64,000 nucleotides of DNA from assembly GCF_018736105.1 (NCBI RefSeq), contig NZ_CP076135.1, positions 4,586,001-4,650,000 of the forward strand, in the 5' to 3' direction. Made by a program: the position numbers and the translations under genes. Below, one piece after another: positions 1 to 8,092 of the stretch. The notes under the pieces were generated by a model. It made no database searches. It worked only from the letters and a program-made list of their open reading frames with translations, and had not been told where the DNA came from. Numbering within the stretch: position 1 is the stretch's first letter; each line of letters starts with the position of its first letter. The DNA comes from Bradyrhizobium sediminis (lineage in GTDB: Bacteria > Pseudomonadota > Alphaproteobacteria > Rhizobiales > Xanthobacteraceae).

Positions 1-220
1 AAATCTCCTGCGCATAGTGCACGACGGCTACGGCCGGATCGAGCGGGAAATGCGCACGTGCTTCGACGCACGCGTCATGCCAGCCCTTCGCGCGATTGTA
101 GCGGACCACAGCCATGTGATCGGTGAAAACCCGGCCAAAGCCCGGGTCCGCGAGCTTTGCCGCGCGCTCCTTCTCGGACGCCGGATTCGTCGCAGGATGG
201 ATTTCGAACTTCAAACTCAT
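1..220 (-). CDS. ilvE: Branched-chain amino acid aminotransferase, N-terminal part (cut by window edge)
   Basis: Only the first 73 codons lie in the window; the gene continues beyond base 1. The reverse-strand protein opens MSLKFEIHPATNPASEKERA and continues through GFGRVFTDHM, an N-terminus I recognise as that of the large (about 360 aa) PLP-dependent branched-chain aminotransferases. The family interconverts Leu/Ile/Val and their 2-oxo acids in the cytoplasm. The PLP lysine is not in view. The start is the ATG at 218-220, preceded by a GAGG Shine-Dalgarno. It is divergent from the MarR/PetR block, an arrangement I recall from related alphaproteobacteria. The family call is firm; activity cannot be judged from the fragment. 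Confidence 0.85.
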   Translation of the reverse strand, partial: MSLKFEIHPATNPASEKERAAKLADPGFGRVFTDHMAVVRYNRAKGWHDACVEARAHFPLDPAVAVVHYAQEI

Positions 221-617
221 TCCCTCGTTTCCCGCTGTCGGAACCGACGCTATTTCTGGCGTCGGCCTGGCTCTCCGGGCCTGCTCAAACGAAACTCCCA
301 TGGGCTCTCTCCCGGATTGACGCTGGTCTCGCGTCTGCGCCGTGGCGCTGTTAGTGACGCCTGGCCTCGAGCTGGCCGGCCTTGCGGCCGGCTCCCCGCC
401 GGCACGTCCTTAGGACATGCTTTTGTGGAATGCGGAAGTCCAGTATGTTTGCCGAAATGCCGCTCGACAATCGTACGGTCAACAATTCACGGCCTTGTTC
501 GCACTCGACCGCCACTTCAGGCCTTGTCCGGCCCCTTGGAACTGTACCGCGCACGATACGACTTAATATTTCGTCGCGGCTGACAGTTTTGTAACATTGA
601 ACCCAAGATACGTCAAT
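221..617. other. Divergent intergenic region between ilvE and the MarR gene
   Basis: About 400 bases without a supportable gene. Short frames here have poor codon use and no homologue that I recognise. The region must hold the divergent promoters of ilvE and the MarR gene. A GC hairpin (GGCCGGCC TTGC GGCCGGC) lies near 375-395. I cannot assign -35/-10 boxes with confidence. Confidence 0.5.
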
Positions 618-1178
618 ATGGCTGACATAAATTTCTCAGCATCCTCTACCGACCCTGATTCGAGGGCCGGCGAAGCGCGGTCCCCCGCCCCGGGCCACGC
701 CGATTTGCGCTGGGATATCATCGAGCTATTGTTCTTCGCCTACCGGGATTTCGTCGGCGACGCCGATCACGAATTGGAGGCGTTCGGTTTCGGGCGGGCG
801 CATCACCGGGTGCTTCACTTTGTCCACCGCTATCCCGGGCTCAAGGTCGCCGATCTCCTCGACGTGCTGCGCATCACCAAGCAGTCGCTGGGGCGGGTTC
901 TCAAGCAGCTGCTCGACGAAGGCTATATCGTGCAGCGGACCGGCAACAACGACCGGCGGCAGCGCCTGCTTTACGCCACCGCCAAGGGCGAGGCGCTGGT
1001 CGGCAAGCTCGCGGGATTGCAGACCGACCGCATCAACCGCGCGCTGCGGGACGTCACGCCCGAGGCCGCCGATGAGGTCCGCAAATTCCTGCGCGCGATG
1101 ATCGATCGCGACGATCCCGACAAGGTGCTGGCGACGATTCTCGGCACCGGCAACGCAATTGCAAAGGACCAGGCGTGA
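618..1178 (+). CDS. petP: MarR-family transcriptional regulator (PetP-like)
   Basis: This 186-aa protein has a winged helix-turn-helix of the MarR family. Residues about 57-125 hold the recognition region (ADLLDVLRITKQSLGRVLKQ) and the wing with its NDRRQRLLYAT motif (DxR-type). The ATG at 618 is preferred to an in-frame TTG at 597; neither has a strong ribosome site. The stop TGA (1176-1178) overlaps the GTG start of the next gene (1175), so the two are translationally coupled. A MarR gene overlapping an OmpR-type regulator matches petP-petR of Rhodobacter capsulatus. The symbol rests on this order and on family, so it is tentative. Confidence 0.8.
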   Translation: MADINFSASSTDPDSRAGEARSPAPGHADLRWDIIELLFFAYRDFVGDADHELEAFGFGRAHHRVLHFVHRYPGLKVADLLDVLRITKQSLGRVLKQLLDEGYIVQRTGNNDRRQRLLYATAKGEALVGKLAGLQTDRINRALRDVTPEAADEVRKFLRAMIDRDDPDKVLATILGTGNAIAKDQA

Positions 1179-1897
1179 TCCAGGCTGCCACCCTCGCGCG
1201 GACACCGCCGAAACCGGCTGACGACGCCCCGCATCTGTTGCTGGTCGACGACGACCGCCGCATCCGCGATCTGTTGTCGCGCTTCCTCTGCGGCGAAGGC
1301 TACCGCGTCACCACGGCGATGAGCGCCAGCGACGCCCGCGCCAAGCTGCTCGGCCTGCATTTCGACCTGTTGATCCTCGACGTGATGATGCCCGGCGAAA
1401 CCGGGTTCGATCTCGCCCGCTTCATCCGCACCTCGTCCTCGGTGCCGATCATCATGCTGACGGCGCGCCACGAGGCGGAAGCCCGCATCGAGGGCCTGCA
1501 GATCGGCGCCGACGATTACGTCGCCAAGCCGTTCGAGCCGCGCGAGCTGGTCCTGCGGATCGGCAATATCCTCAAGCGCACCGCGCCGCCGCCGGTGGAA
1601 ACGCTGGAGCAGGTCGCGTTCGGACCCTACGTCTACCACCTCGACCGCGGCGAACTGCGCCAGGGCGAGGAGATCGTCCATCTCACCGATCGCGAACGCG
1701 AGATGCTGCGCATTCTCGCCAGCGCCCCGGGCGAGACCGTGCCGCGCAGCGCGCTCACCGGCGACGGCTCCGTCAACGAGCGCGCGGTCGACGTGCAGAT
1801 CAACCGTCTCAGGCGCAAGATCGAAAAGGATCCGGCCAATCCCCTGTTCCTGCAGGCGGTGCGCGGCGTCGGCTATCGCCTGGTCGCTTCCCCTTGA
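1175..1897 (+). CDS. petR: OmpR/PhoB-type response regulator (PetR-like)
   Basis: A 240-aa two-domain regulator. The receiver domain (about 21-135) has the acidic pocket LLLVDDD, phospho-acceptor Asp69 in LLILDVMMPGE, the MLTAR switch threonine and Lys118 in VAKPFEP. The C-terminal winged helix (about 150-238) has the OmpR signatures LTDREREML and VQINRLRRKIE. Translation starts at a GTG overlapping the preceding stop. In R. capsulatus PetR is needed for respiratory and photosynthetic growth and lies with petP. The kinase gene 24 bases downstream is the obvious partner. Family certain, name probable. Confidence 0.85.
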   Translation: MIQAATLARTPPKPADDAPHLLLVDDDRRIRDLLSRFLCGEGYRVTTAMSASDARAKLLGLHFDLLILDVMMPGETGFDLARFIRTSSSVPIIMLTARHEAEARIEGLQIGADDYVAKPFEPRELVLRIGNILKRTAPPPVETLEQVAFGPYVYHLDRGELRQGEEIVHLTDREREMLRILASAPGETVPRSALTGDGSVNERAVDVQINRLRRKIEKDPANPLFLQAVRGVGYRLVASP

Positions 1898-1921
1898 GCC
1901 CTTTGCAGTGAAACCAGCCCG

Positions 1922-3310
1922 ATGAGCACGCTCGACACCGGCCTGACGCTGATCCGCACCGCTTCGCGGCGCGTCTCCGCGGCCAATGGCTGGATGGGCA
2001 ACGCGTTCAAGAGCTGGATGCCGACCGGGCTCTACGCCCGCGCGCTGCTGATCATGATCGTGCCGATGGTGGTGCTGCAGTCGGTGGTGGCGTTCGTGTT
2101 CATGGAGCGGCACTGGAACACGGTGACGCGGCGGCTCTCCGCCGCCGTCGTGGCCGATGTCGCCACGCTGATCGATGTCTACAAGGTCTATCCGCAGGAC
2201 AAGGACCGCGCGCAGCTGCGGCGCATCGCCCAGCAACGGCTCGGGCTGGTGGTCGATTTCCTCCCGGTCGGCGACATGCCGCCGCCCGGCCCAAAACCGT
2301 TCTTCTCGCTGCTCGACCAGACGCTGTCGGTACAGCTCGGCCGGCAGATCGCAAAGCCGTTCTGGATCGACACCGTCGGCCGCTCCAACCTGGTAGAAAT
2401 CCGCATTCAGCTCGACGACGCGGTGATGCGGATCTTTGCGCAGCGCAGCGCCGCCTATGCGTCAAATTCGGAGATCTTCATCTTCTGGATGCTGGGGACC
2501 TCGTCGATCCTGCTGATCGTCATGGTCTTGTTCCTGCGCAACCAGATCAAGCCGATCCTGCGGCTGGCGGATGCCGCCGAAAGTTTCGGCAAGGGCCGCG
2601 AGGCGCCGAACTTCCGGCCCCGCGGCGCGCGCGAAGTGCGCCGCGCGGCGCACGCCTTCCTGGAAATGAAAGCGCGCGTCGAGCGCTCGATTGAACAGCG
2701 CACCGCGATGCTGGCCGGCGTCAGCCACGACCTGCGCACCATCCTGACCCGCTTCAAACTGGAGCTGGCGCTGATCGGCGACAGTCCCGAGGTCGATGGC
2801 ATGCGCAAGGATGTCGACGAGATGTCCGGCATGCTGGAGGCCTATCTGGCGTTCGCGCGCGGCGACAGCGGCGAACACGCGCAACCGACCGACATGGCGA
2901 TGGCGCTGGAGGAATTGCGCAGCGACGCCGAGCGCAACGGCCACACCGCGACGGTATCGTTTCACGGCCTGCCTGTGGTGACGGTGAAGCCGGCGTCGTT
3001 CAAGCGCTGCCTCGCCAACCTTGTCTCCAACGCGGCAAGGCACGCCAGGACGATCGCGATCACCGGCCATCGCGACCACCGTTATCTCACCGTGACGATC
3101 GACGACGACGGGCCGGGCATTCCACCTGACATGCGCGAGGAGGTGTTCAAGCCGTTCCTGCGGCTCGACGACGCCCGCAACCAGGACGAGGGCGGCACCG
3201 GCTTGGGGCTGGCGATCGCCCGCGACATAGCGCGCTCGCATGGCGGCGACATCACCCTCGGCGACAGCCCGCTGGGCGGGTTACGCGCCACGGTGCGGGT
3301 GCCGGTTTAG
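1922..3310 (+). CDS. Membrane sensor histidine kinase, EnvZ-like
   Basis: A 462-aa inner-membrane kinase with two transmembrane segments (about 40-60 and 185-207) flanking a roughly 125-residue periplasmic sensor of no recognised fold. It continues with a HAMP region, a HisKA domain with phospho-acceptor His269 in GVSHDLRT, and a HATPase domain with N box NLVSNAARHA, G1 DDDGPGIPP and G2 GGTGLGLAIA. It should phosphorylate the response regulator encoded just upstream; the short gap supports one operon. The H-box context (SHDLRTxLTR) resembles EnvZ. The input signal is unknown. Confidence 0.88.
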   Translation: MSTLDTGLTLIRTASRRVSAANGWMGNAFKSWMPTGLYARALLIMIVPMVVLQSVVAFVFMERHWNTVTRRLSAAVVADVATLIDVYKVYPQDKDRAQLRRIAQQRLGLVVDFLPVGDMPPPGPKPFFSLLDQTLSVQLGRQIAKPFWIDTVGRSNLVEIRIQLDDAVMRIFAQRSAAYASNSEIFIFWMLGTSSILLIVMVLFLRNQIKPILRLADAAESFGKGREAPNFRPRGAREVRRAAHAFLEMKARVERSIEQRTAMLAGVSHDLRTILTRFKLELALIGDSPEVDGMRKDVDEMSGMLEAYLAFARGDSGEHAQPTDMAMALEELRSDAERNGHTATVSFHGLPVVTVKPASFKRCLANLVSNAARHARTIAITGHRDHRYLTVTIDDDGPGIPPDMREEVFKPFLRLDDARNQDEGGTGLGLAIARDIARSHGGDITLGDSPLGGLRATVRVPV

Positions 3311-3352
3311 TCCTCTTCTCCTTCTCCCCGCTTGCGGGGAGTCAGTTCCGGA

Positions 3353-3898
3353 TTATTTCGGCAGCTGCTTCGGGATCATGCCCTTCAGCTTTTCCATGTC
3401 CGTGATGTTCATCTTGATGCCGCCGGGCATCACGATGTCGCCGGGCTTCTGGTCGGGCTTGCAGGCGCCCAGCCACTTCGCCTCGATCGTCGCGGTCGAA
3501 TCGCGCGGCACGGCGGCGGGACCGCGATCGGTATGCGAGGTGGACTTGACGGTGTAGGCGGAATTGAAGTCGCCCGATATCTCGGCATGCGAGGTGATCG
3601 TCACGCCGGCGACGCTACAGACGGAATCGGTGACATAGCCGGTCGCGGTCTTCTGGATGTCCTGCTTCGAACACATCTCCTTCGACGCCGGCGAGAACGA
3701 CGAACTCATTTCCTTGTCGGTGGCCGCGTCGGTGCAGTGCTGGATCGTCATCTCCGGCATCGGCGAGCCGGTCCGCAACGTCTTCATCTCCCACAGGCCC
3801 GCCTTGCGCACCGGCAATTCCGCCGCGCGCGCCTCGAACGCCGGCAGTGCGGCCAGCAGGCAGGAGCCCAGACAGAAGGCAAGCAGCTGTCGCGTCAT
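3353..3898 (-). CDS. DUF3617 family exported protein
   Basis: A 181-aa secreted protein. A Sec signal peptide covers about residues 1-26 (hydrophobic LLAFCLGSCLLAALP, then AxA-type cleavage at EARAAE). The mature part starts with KAGLWEMKT, the 'glycine-leucine-tryptophan' opening typical of DUF3617, and has several conserved cysteines (IQHCTD, KEMCSKQD, DSVCSV) likely to form periplasmic disulfides. The start at 3898 puts the signal peptide at the N-terminus; an upstream in-frame start would add 41 unlikely residues. The gene converges on the kinase gene. DUF3617 has no established function. Confidence 0.75.
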   Translation of the reverse strand: MTRQLLAFCLGSCLLAALPAFEARAAELPVRKAGLWEMKTLRTGSPMPEMTIQHCTDAATDKEMSSSFSPASKEMCSKQDIQKTATGYVTDSVCSVAGVTITSHAEISGDFNSAYTVKSTSHTDRGPAAVPRDSTATIEAKWLGACKPDQKPGDIVMPGGIKMNITDMEKLKGMIPKQLPK

Positions 3899-3941
3899 GC
3901 TCCGCGCTCCCCGGCAGGTTTTGTCAGATCGGTAGTCCGGT

Positions 3942-4247
3942 TCAGTAGTTGGCGCGCACCGGCCCTCCGGCCGCGCCATATGGCAACCAGCGGCAGGCGA
4001 AGGAGATGTAGCCGCCCTCATCAGGCTGCACGGCGAGGAATTTCACCACCTTGCCGTAAAAGGCGCAGTGGTCGATCGCCCGCGCGCGAACATCCATCTG
4101 CGACGCCAGCGAATAGGCAACGATACCGCCGGTGTCGTTGCCCTTGATCGGCGGCACCCATTGGGCCTGCGCCGGCGCGCACGCCAGCATCCCGCACATG
4201 GCAATCCCGCACATGGCAACCAGGCTCGCGGCCCCGAACTTTCGCAT
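3942..4247 (-). CDS. Small exported protein, function unknown
   Basis: A 101-aa protein with an N-terminal signal peptide (residues about 1-29, hydrophobic core GAASLVAMCGIAMCGMLAC, cleavage near AQAQ) and a short mature domain containing two cysteines (DHCAFYG and SFACRWLPYG). The ATG at 4247 is chosen because it has a GGAG Shine-Dalgarno 6 bases upstream; upstream ATGs at 4259 and 4286 lack one. I do not recognise the family. It lies 43 bases upstream of the DUF3617 gene on the same strand and could be co-transcribed with it. Confidence 0.6.
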   Translation of the reverse strand: MRKFGAASLVAMCGIAMCGMLACAPAQAQWVPPIKGNDTGGIVAYSLASQMDVRARAIDHCAFYGKVVKFLAVQPDEGGYISFACRWLPYGAAGGPVRANY

Positions 4248-4413
4248 CGCAGACTCCATTTGGCTGGAAGACACCTTAAGGCGCATCGGCCGCCATGAAA
4301 AGAACGGGTAACGGCCGAAGGCGCACTAATCGGCAGGTGTTGCCGCGTTGCACTTGACCTCGTGCGGGCTTCGCGGCACCGTCCCAGGCGTTGGAACATC
4401 CGGCGGATAGCCC

Positions 4414-4884
4414 ATGCGCGACTTCTTCACATCCCTGAAACGACCCGCTCTCGGCACCGCGTTCGGCGTCATGCTGGGACTGTTGTCGTTTGGCCAGGCG
4501 GCCGAAGCCGCCAATCCGCTGGAGCTGAATTTCGGACTGTTCGGGCCGCGCTACGACGGACGGGTCAAGGAATGCACTGCCGCACTTGGTACCATCACCA
4601 ACCAGTTCTGGGAGAAGGAAAGCACCTACTGGAACTCGTCGCTGCGGATCACCGCCTACGGCCAGGTCCATGAAACCGCGTTCCGGCCCTGGCAGTCCGA
4701 CAACATTCCGCGCCGCTATTGCAGCGCCGACGTGATGCTGAGCGACGGCAAGATGCGGCAGGTGCACTACTCGATCATCGAAGACGGCGGCTTTGCCGGC
4801 TTCGGCCAGGGCGTCGAATGGTGCGTCACCGGGCTCGACCGCAACTGGGCCTATAATCCCAGCTGCAAGGCCGCCAAGCCCTGA
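4414..4884 (+). CDS. Exported protein, function unknown
   Basis: A 156-aa protein with a signal peptide (hydrophobic LGTAFGVMLGLLSFGQAA, cleavage near AEAAN at about residue 33). The mature part has four cysteines (KECTAAL, RYCSADV, EWCVTGL, PSCKAA), suggesting two periplasmic disulfides, and an aromatic-rich C-terminus (EWCVTGLDRNWAYNPSC). Codon use matches the neighbours and no competing frame is convincing. I recall similar uncharacterised proteins in Bradyrhizobium but no assigned function. Confidence 0.6.
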   Translation: MRDFFTSLKRPALGTAFGVMLGLLSFGQAAEAANPLELNFGLFGPRYDGRVKECTAALGTITNQFWEKESTYWNSSLRITAYGQVHETAFRPWQSDNIPRRYCSADVMLSDGKMRQVHYSIIEDGGFAGFGQGVEWCVTGLDRNWAYNPSCKAAKP

Positions 4885-5013
4885 GTCGGGCGCCCTTTCC
4901 GGGCCAACCTGACCTTCGCGAACAGCCTCGAAGCCGTCCTTCCTTATTTTGTTCTTGAAATGTTCCGATCGCCTGCTAGGCTCCCGGGCGGTTTCGGGTA
5001 TGGGAGCGTCGCC

Positions 5014-5718
5014 ATGTTTCGTCCTTCGCGGATTTGGATTTCGCAGGCATTGATCTCATTGGGCCTGTTCGCCGTGGCCGCCGCGATCGGCATCGCGGGA
5101 CCGGCTTCGGCGCAGGATCGCCGTCAGAATGCCCCCGGCGAGTTCGATTTCTACGTGCTGTCGCTGTCCTGGTCGCCCTCCTACTGCGAGGAAGCGGCCG
5201 AGCGCGGCAACAGCGGGCGTTCGCAGCAAATCCAGTGCGGCCGGCCCTACGCCTTCGTGGTCCACGGGTTGTGGCCGCAATATGAGCGCGGCTTTCCCAA
5301 CTACTGCCTGCGGCCGTCGCCGCGGCTCGATCGCAATATCATGAGGTCGATGCTGGATGTGATGCCGGCGCCCGGGCTGATCTTTGCCGAATGGGACAAG
5401 CACGGCACCTGCTCCGGGCTCGGCGCGCGGGCCTATTTCGAGACCATCCGCAAGGCCCGGGCCGCGGTGAAGATCCCGCCGGAATATCTCGAATTGGCCG
5501 CCGAGAAGACCCTGGCACCGGCCGAGGTCGAGGAAGCCTTCATCAAGGTCAATCCGGGCCTGAGCGCTTCGGCGATTGCGGTGGTCTGCGGCAAGAAGCG
5601 GCTCAGCGAGGTGCGCATCTGCATGAGCAAGGACCTGCAGTTCCGCGCCTGCGAGGAGACCGATCGCCGCGCCTGCCGCCGCGACGAGGTGGTGATGCCG
5701 CCGATGCGGGGCGGCTGA
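5014..5718 (+). CDS. Ribonuclease T2 family enzyme, exported
   Basis: A 234-aa secreted endoribonuclease. After a signal peptide (about 1-33, ending PASAQD) come the family landmarks: LSLSWSPSYCEE, the CAS-I motif FVVHGLWPQ with catalytic His84, and CAS-II FAEWDKHGTC with Glu126 and His130. RNase T2 enzymes cleave RNA via 2',3'-cyclic phosphates; in Gram-negatives they are periplasmic (E. coli RNase I). Eight or more cysteines fit the disulfide-rich fold. The ATG at 5014 with GGGAG upstream is preferred to an ATG 54 bases earlier because it places the signal peptide at the N-terminus. Confidence 0.9.
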   Translation: MFRPSRIWISQALISLGLFAVAAAIGIAGPASAQDRRQNAPGEFDFYVLSLSWSPSYCEEAAERGNSGRSQQIQCGRPYAFVVHGLWPQYERGFPNYCLRPSPRLDRNIMRSMLDVMPAPGLIFAEWDKHGTCSGLGARAYFETIRKARAAVKIPPEYLELAAEKTLAPAEVEEAFIKVNPGLSASAIAVVCGKKRLSEVRICMSKDLQFRACEETDRRACRRDEVVMPPMRGG

Positions 5719-5726
5719 TTTTCAAC

Positions 5727-5859
5727 CGTCATGCCCGGCCATAGTAGTCTGCCTTGCGCAGACTGCGTAAACTTGTCTGCGACCCGGGCATCCACGTCTT
5801 CTTCTTTGGTCTTGTCAGCCAAAGGTGTGGATGGCCGGGACAAGCCCGGCCATGACGCG
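5727..5859. repeat. Intergenic palindromic repeat (CGTCATGCCCGGCC type)
   Basis: The element opens with CGTCATGCCCGGCC (5727-5740) and closes with the inverse GGCCGGGACAAGCCCGGCCATGACG (ends 5857-5859), with CCGGGCATCCACGTC inside. It sits between RNase T2 and rlmJ. Elements with these arms are, from memory, common in Bradyrhizobium intergenic DNA. Confidence 0.65.
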
Positions 5860-5905
5860 TAGAAGACGCCTGCATCTCCTCTCAGCGGGCGCCAGGTTTT
5901 CCCCC

Positions 5906-6766
5906 ATGAACTACCGTCACGCCTTTCATGCCGGCTCGTTCGCCGACGTCATCAAGCACATCGTGCTGGTGCGGATGCTGACCTATCTGCAGGAAAAGCC
6001 GGCCGCGTTTCGCGTCATCGACACCCATGCCGGCGCCGGGGTCTACGATCTCACCTCCGAGGAAGCGCGCCGCGGCGGCGAGTGGACCACGGGAATTGCG
6101 CGCATCATGCAGGCGCGGTTCTCGGAAACGACCGCGCCGCTGATCAAGCCCTATCTCGACATCGTCAGGGCGTTCAACCCGCAGCGTGACCTCGTGGCCT
6201 ATCCCGGCTCGCCGCTGATCGCGCGGGCGCTGCTGCGGCCGCAGGATCGGCTGACCGCCTGCGAGGTCGAACCGAAGGCGCGCAAGCGCCTGATCGAGGC
6301 GCTGCGGCGCGACACCCAGGCCCGGGTGGTCGACCTCGACGGCTGGATGGCGCTGCCGGCCTTCGTGCCGCCGAAGGAGCGGCGCGGGCTGATCTTGATC
6401 GACCCGCCCTTCGAGGCAAAGGACGAGTTCGAACGGCTGGCCGACGGCTTCGCCGGGGCCTTCGCGAAGTGGCCGACCGGCAGCTACCTGCTGTGGTATC
6501 CGGTGAAAAGCCGGCGCGCCACCGATGAGCTGGCGCGGCATGTCGCCGGGGTGGCCGCTTCTACCGCCCCGCCGGGAAAATGCCTGCGGCTGGAATTCAG
6601 CGTGGCGCCGCAGGTCGCGGGCGGCGGCCTGACCTCGACCGGCCTGTTGATGGTCAACCCGCCATGGACGCTGATGGGCGAGTTGAAGGCGATCCTTCCC
6701 GAGTTGGAAAAGCCGCTCGGCCAGGGCGGCGCCGGCCGCTTCCGGCTGGAGGTACCCAAACCGTAG
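5906..6766 (+). CDS. rlmJ: 23S rRNA (adenine(2030)-N6)-methyltransferase
   Basis: A 286-aa SAM-dependent methyltransferase (formerly ComJ/DUF519). The N-terminal MNYRHAFHAGSFADVIKH is the family hallmark, followed by the SAM motif FRVIDTHAGAG and catalytic motif IV LIDPPFE with Asp166 (E. coli Asp164). It methylates N6 of A2030 in 23S rRNA. The ATG at 5906 gives the conserved start; an upstream frame start would run through the repeat element. It is monocistronic between two unrelated genes. Confidence 0.92.
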   Translation: MNYRHAFHAGSFADVIKHIVLVRMLTYLQEKPAAFRVIDTHAGAGVYDLTSEEARRGGEWTTGIARIMQARFSETTAPLIKPYLDIVRAFNPQRDLVAYPGSPLIARALLRPQDRLTACEVEPKARKRLIEALRRDTQARVVDLDGWMALPAFVPPKERRGLILIDPPFEAKDEFERLADGFAGAFAKWPTGSYLLWYPVKSRRATDELARHVAGVAASTAPPGKCLRLEFSVAPQVAGGGLTSTGLLMVNPPWTLMGELKAILPELEKPLGQGGAGRFRLEVPKP

Positions 6767-7055
6767 TAAGCCCGAGGCCCCCGGGGCTGCGGCGGACGGC
6801 CACCCGCAATAGTCCGATCAGAACGGTAGGCAATTTGCCGGGAACTATATTATGCTCGCTCCTACAGGGACTGGCTTACGTTCCGCTTTCGCATATGGGA
6901 GCGGCGGAGTGACAAGGCCTCGTAGAATGCCAAGACGGATCGGCGTGACGGCCTAATCCGCAAGTGGCCAAGCTCTCCGGCAGCGAATGTCCGGTCGGGC
7001 CGTTGCGCGCGGGACGCGCCCAGCGGCGGGAGCAATGCGGGGGAGGAGTTTCCCG
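6767..7055. other. Long leader region upstream of the cold-shock gene
   Basis: 289 bases without a gene. Cold-shock genes commonly have long structured 5' leaders, and several short inverted segments are visible (for example CCGCT...AGCGG around 6883-6908). I cannot place a promoter reliably. Confidence 0.35.
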
Positions 7056-7268
7056 ATGGCCATGACGGGTACGGTCAAGTTCTTCAACGGGGAACGTGGC
7101 TATGGCTTCATCAAGCCCGATGACGGCGGACGCGATGTATTCGTGCACATCACCGCAGTGGAGCGGGCCGGGTTGAAGGATCTGACCGAAGGACAGCGCA
7201 TCACCTTCGAGGTCGAGCCGGACAAGAAGGGCAAGGGCCCGAAGGCGGTCAACCTCGTGATTTCCTAG
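7056..7268 (+). CDS. Cold-shock domain protein
   Basis: A 70-aa single cold-shock domain that binds single-stranded RNA/DNA and acts as an RNA chaperone. Both nucleic-acid-binding motifs are present: RNP1 (GYGFIKPD) and RNP2 (VFVHITAV). The length is standard for CspA-type proteins. The ATG at 7056 follows a very strong GGGGGAGGAG Shine-Dalgarno; a second in-frame ATG lies two codons later. Which paralogue this is cannot be told from the window. Confidence 0.92.
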   Translation: MAMTGTVKFFNGERGYGFIKPDDGGRDVFVHITAVERAGLKDLTEGQRITFEVEPDKKGKGPKAVNLVIS

Positions 7269-7317
7269 CGCCGCGTTCAAAATCATTTTGACGAAATCGG
7301 GCGTGCCCGGGCCAAAG

Positions 7318-7385
7318 CGCCAACGGGTCCGCGCGTAGCGCGGCCCGATGACAGGCTCCGCGCGTCTTCGCGCAGATGACACGGG
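7318..7385 (+). repeat. Partial copy of the dispersed CAACGGGT-GATGACAGGCTCCGCG repeat
   Basis: This region carries CCAACGGGTCCGCGCG, a short hairpin, then CCCGATGACAGGCTCCGCG. The same blocks occur at 17021-17064 and, inverted, at 32390-32430. It lies downstream of the cold-shock gene. Confidence 0.6.
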
Positions 7386-7410
7386 CAGCCAAACGCGCAT
7401 TTTGAGACCG

Positions 7411-7443
7411 CAAAAAAATCCCGGCCGCTGCAAGCGGCCGGGA
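7411..7443 (-). terminator. Rho-independent terminator of the outer-membrane protein gene
   Basis: A perfect 9-bp stem CCCGGCCGC / GCGGCCGGG (7420-7428 with 7434-7442) is followed on the minus strand by seven T residues (the A run 7412-7418). It lies just past the stop of the minus-strand porin-family gene. Confidence 0.85.
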
Positions 7444-7468
7444 GGTTAAGGTGGTCCAGTTTTCTTGT

Positions 7469-8092
7469 TTAGAAGTGATAGTTCACGCCGGCGCGCACCA
7501 GGCCGAAGCGATAGCCGTTCGACGCCCCGGTGATGGTGAAGTTGGAGTTGGCGAGATCGACGTAGAGATATTCGATCTTGGCGCTCCAGTGCTGGGCGAG
7601 GCCGAACTCGGCGCCGGCGCCCACGGTCCAGCCGGCGTTGGTATGGGTCTCCGACAGCCCGAAGGTCTCGCCGCGCAATTCGCCGAACGCCAGACCGCCG
7701 GTGCCGAAGAACAGGATGTTGTTGAAGGCGTAGCCGACCCGGCCGCGCACGGTGCCGAACCATGGATTCGAGAATTTCCACGGCGCGAAGGTTTCATCGG
7801 CGCCGGTCGCCTGGATGTCGGCTTCGGCGCCGAACACCCATGGCCCGTTCTGCCAGTTGTAGCCGCCCTGCACGCCGCCCACGAAACCCGACGGCTTGGT
7901 CGGGTTGTTGTCGACCTTGCCCCAGGCATAGCCGATGTTGCCGCCGAGATAGGGGCCGGCCCAGCTATAGGCATTGAGCGGCTGGTTGACGGTATAGGGA
8001 GCCCGCGTTCCGTAATTCATGTCGGCCGCCTGCGCCGCCATGGTCCAGCCTGCGGCGACCAGCGCCACCGCGCCCGATACGAACTTCTTCAT
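7469..8092 (-). CDS. Outer-membrane beta-barrel protein (Omp25/Omp31-like)
   Basis: A 207-aa outer-membrane protein. It has a signal peptide (about 1-22, MKKFVSGAVALVAAGWTMAA, cleavage after AQA), then WAGPYLGGNIGYAWG, the typical opening strand of the Rhizobiales 25-31 kDa barrels, alternating beta strands, and a C-terminal NYHF ending in Phe for BAM recognition. The start at 8092 follows GGGAGAG. The upstream 280 bases are AT-rich and must contain its promoter. The terminator is immediately downstream, so it is a single-gene unit. Structural or minor pore function is likely; no substrate can be inferred. Confidence 0.88.
   Translation of the reverse strand: MKKFVSGAVALVAAGWTMAAQAADMNYGTRAPYTVNQPLNAYSWAGPYLGGNIGYAWGKVDNNPTKPSGFVGGVQGGYNWQNGPWVFGAEADIQATGADETFAPWKFSNPWFGTVRGRVGYAFNNILFFGTGGLAFGELRGETFGLSETHTNAGWTVGAGAEFGLAQHWSAKIEYLYVDLANSNFTITGASNGYRFGLVRAGVNYHF

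Noticed and set aside
971..2236. Long minus-strand frame of 421 codons
   Set aside because: Antisense shadow of the response regulator and kinase genes; those have clear domains, and this one shows only GC-bias residue patterns.
3313..3345. CTCCCCGCTTGCGGGGAG hairpin after the kinase gene (similar one at 14345-14375)
   Set aside because: No T tract follows; more likely a scrap of a repeat than a terminator.
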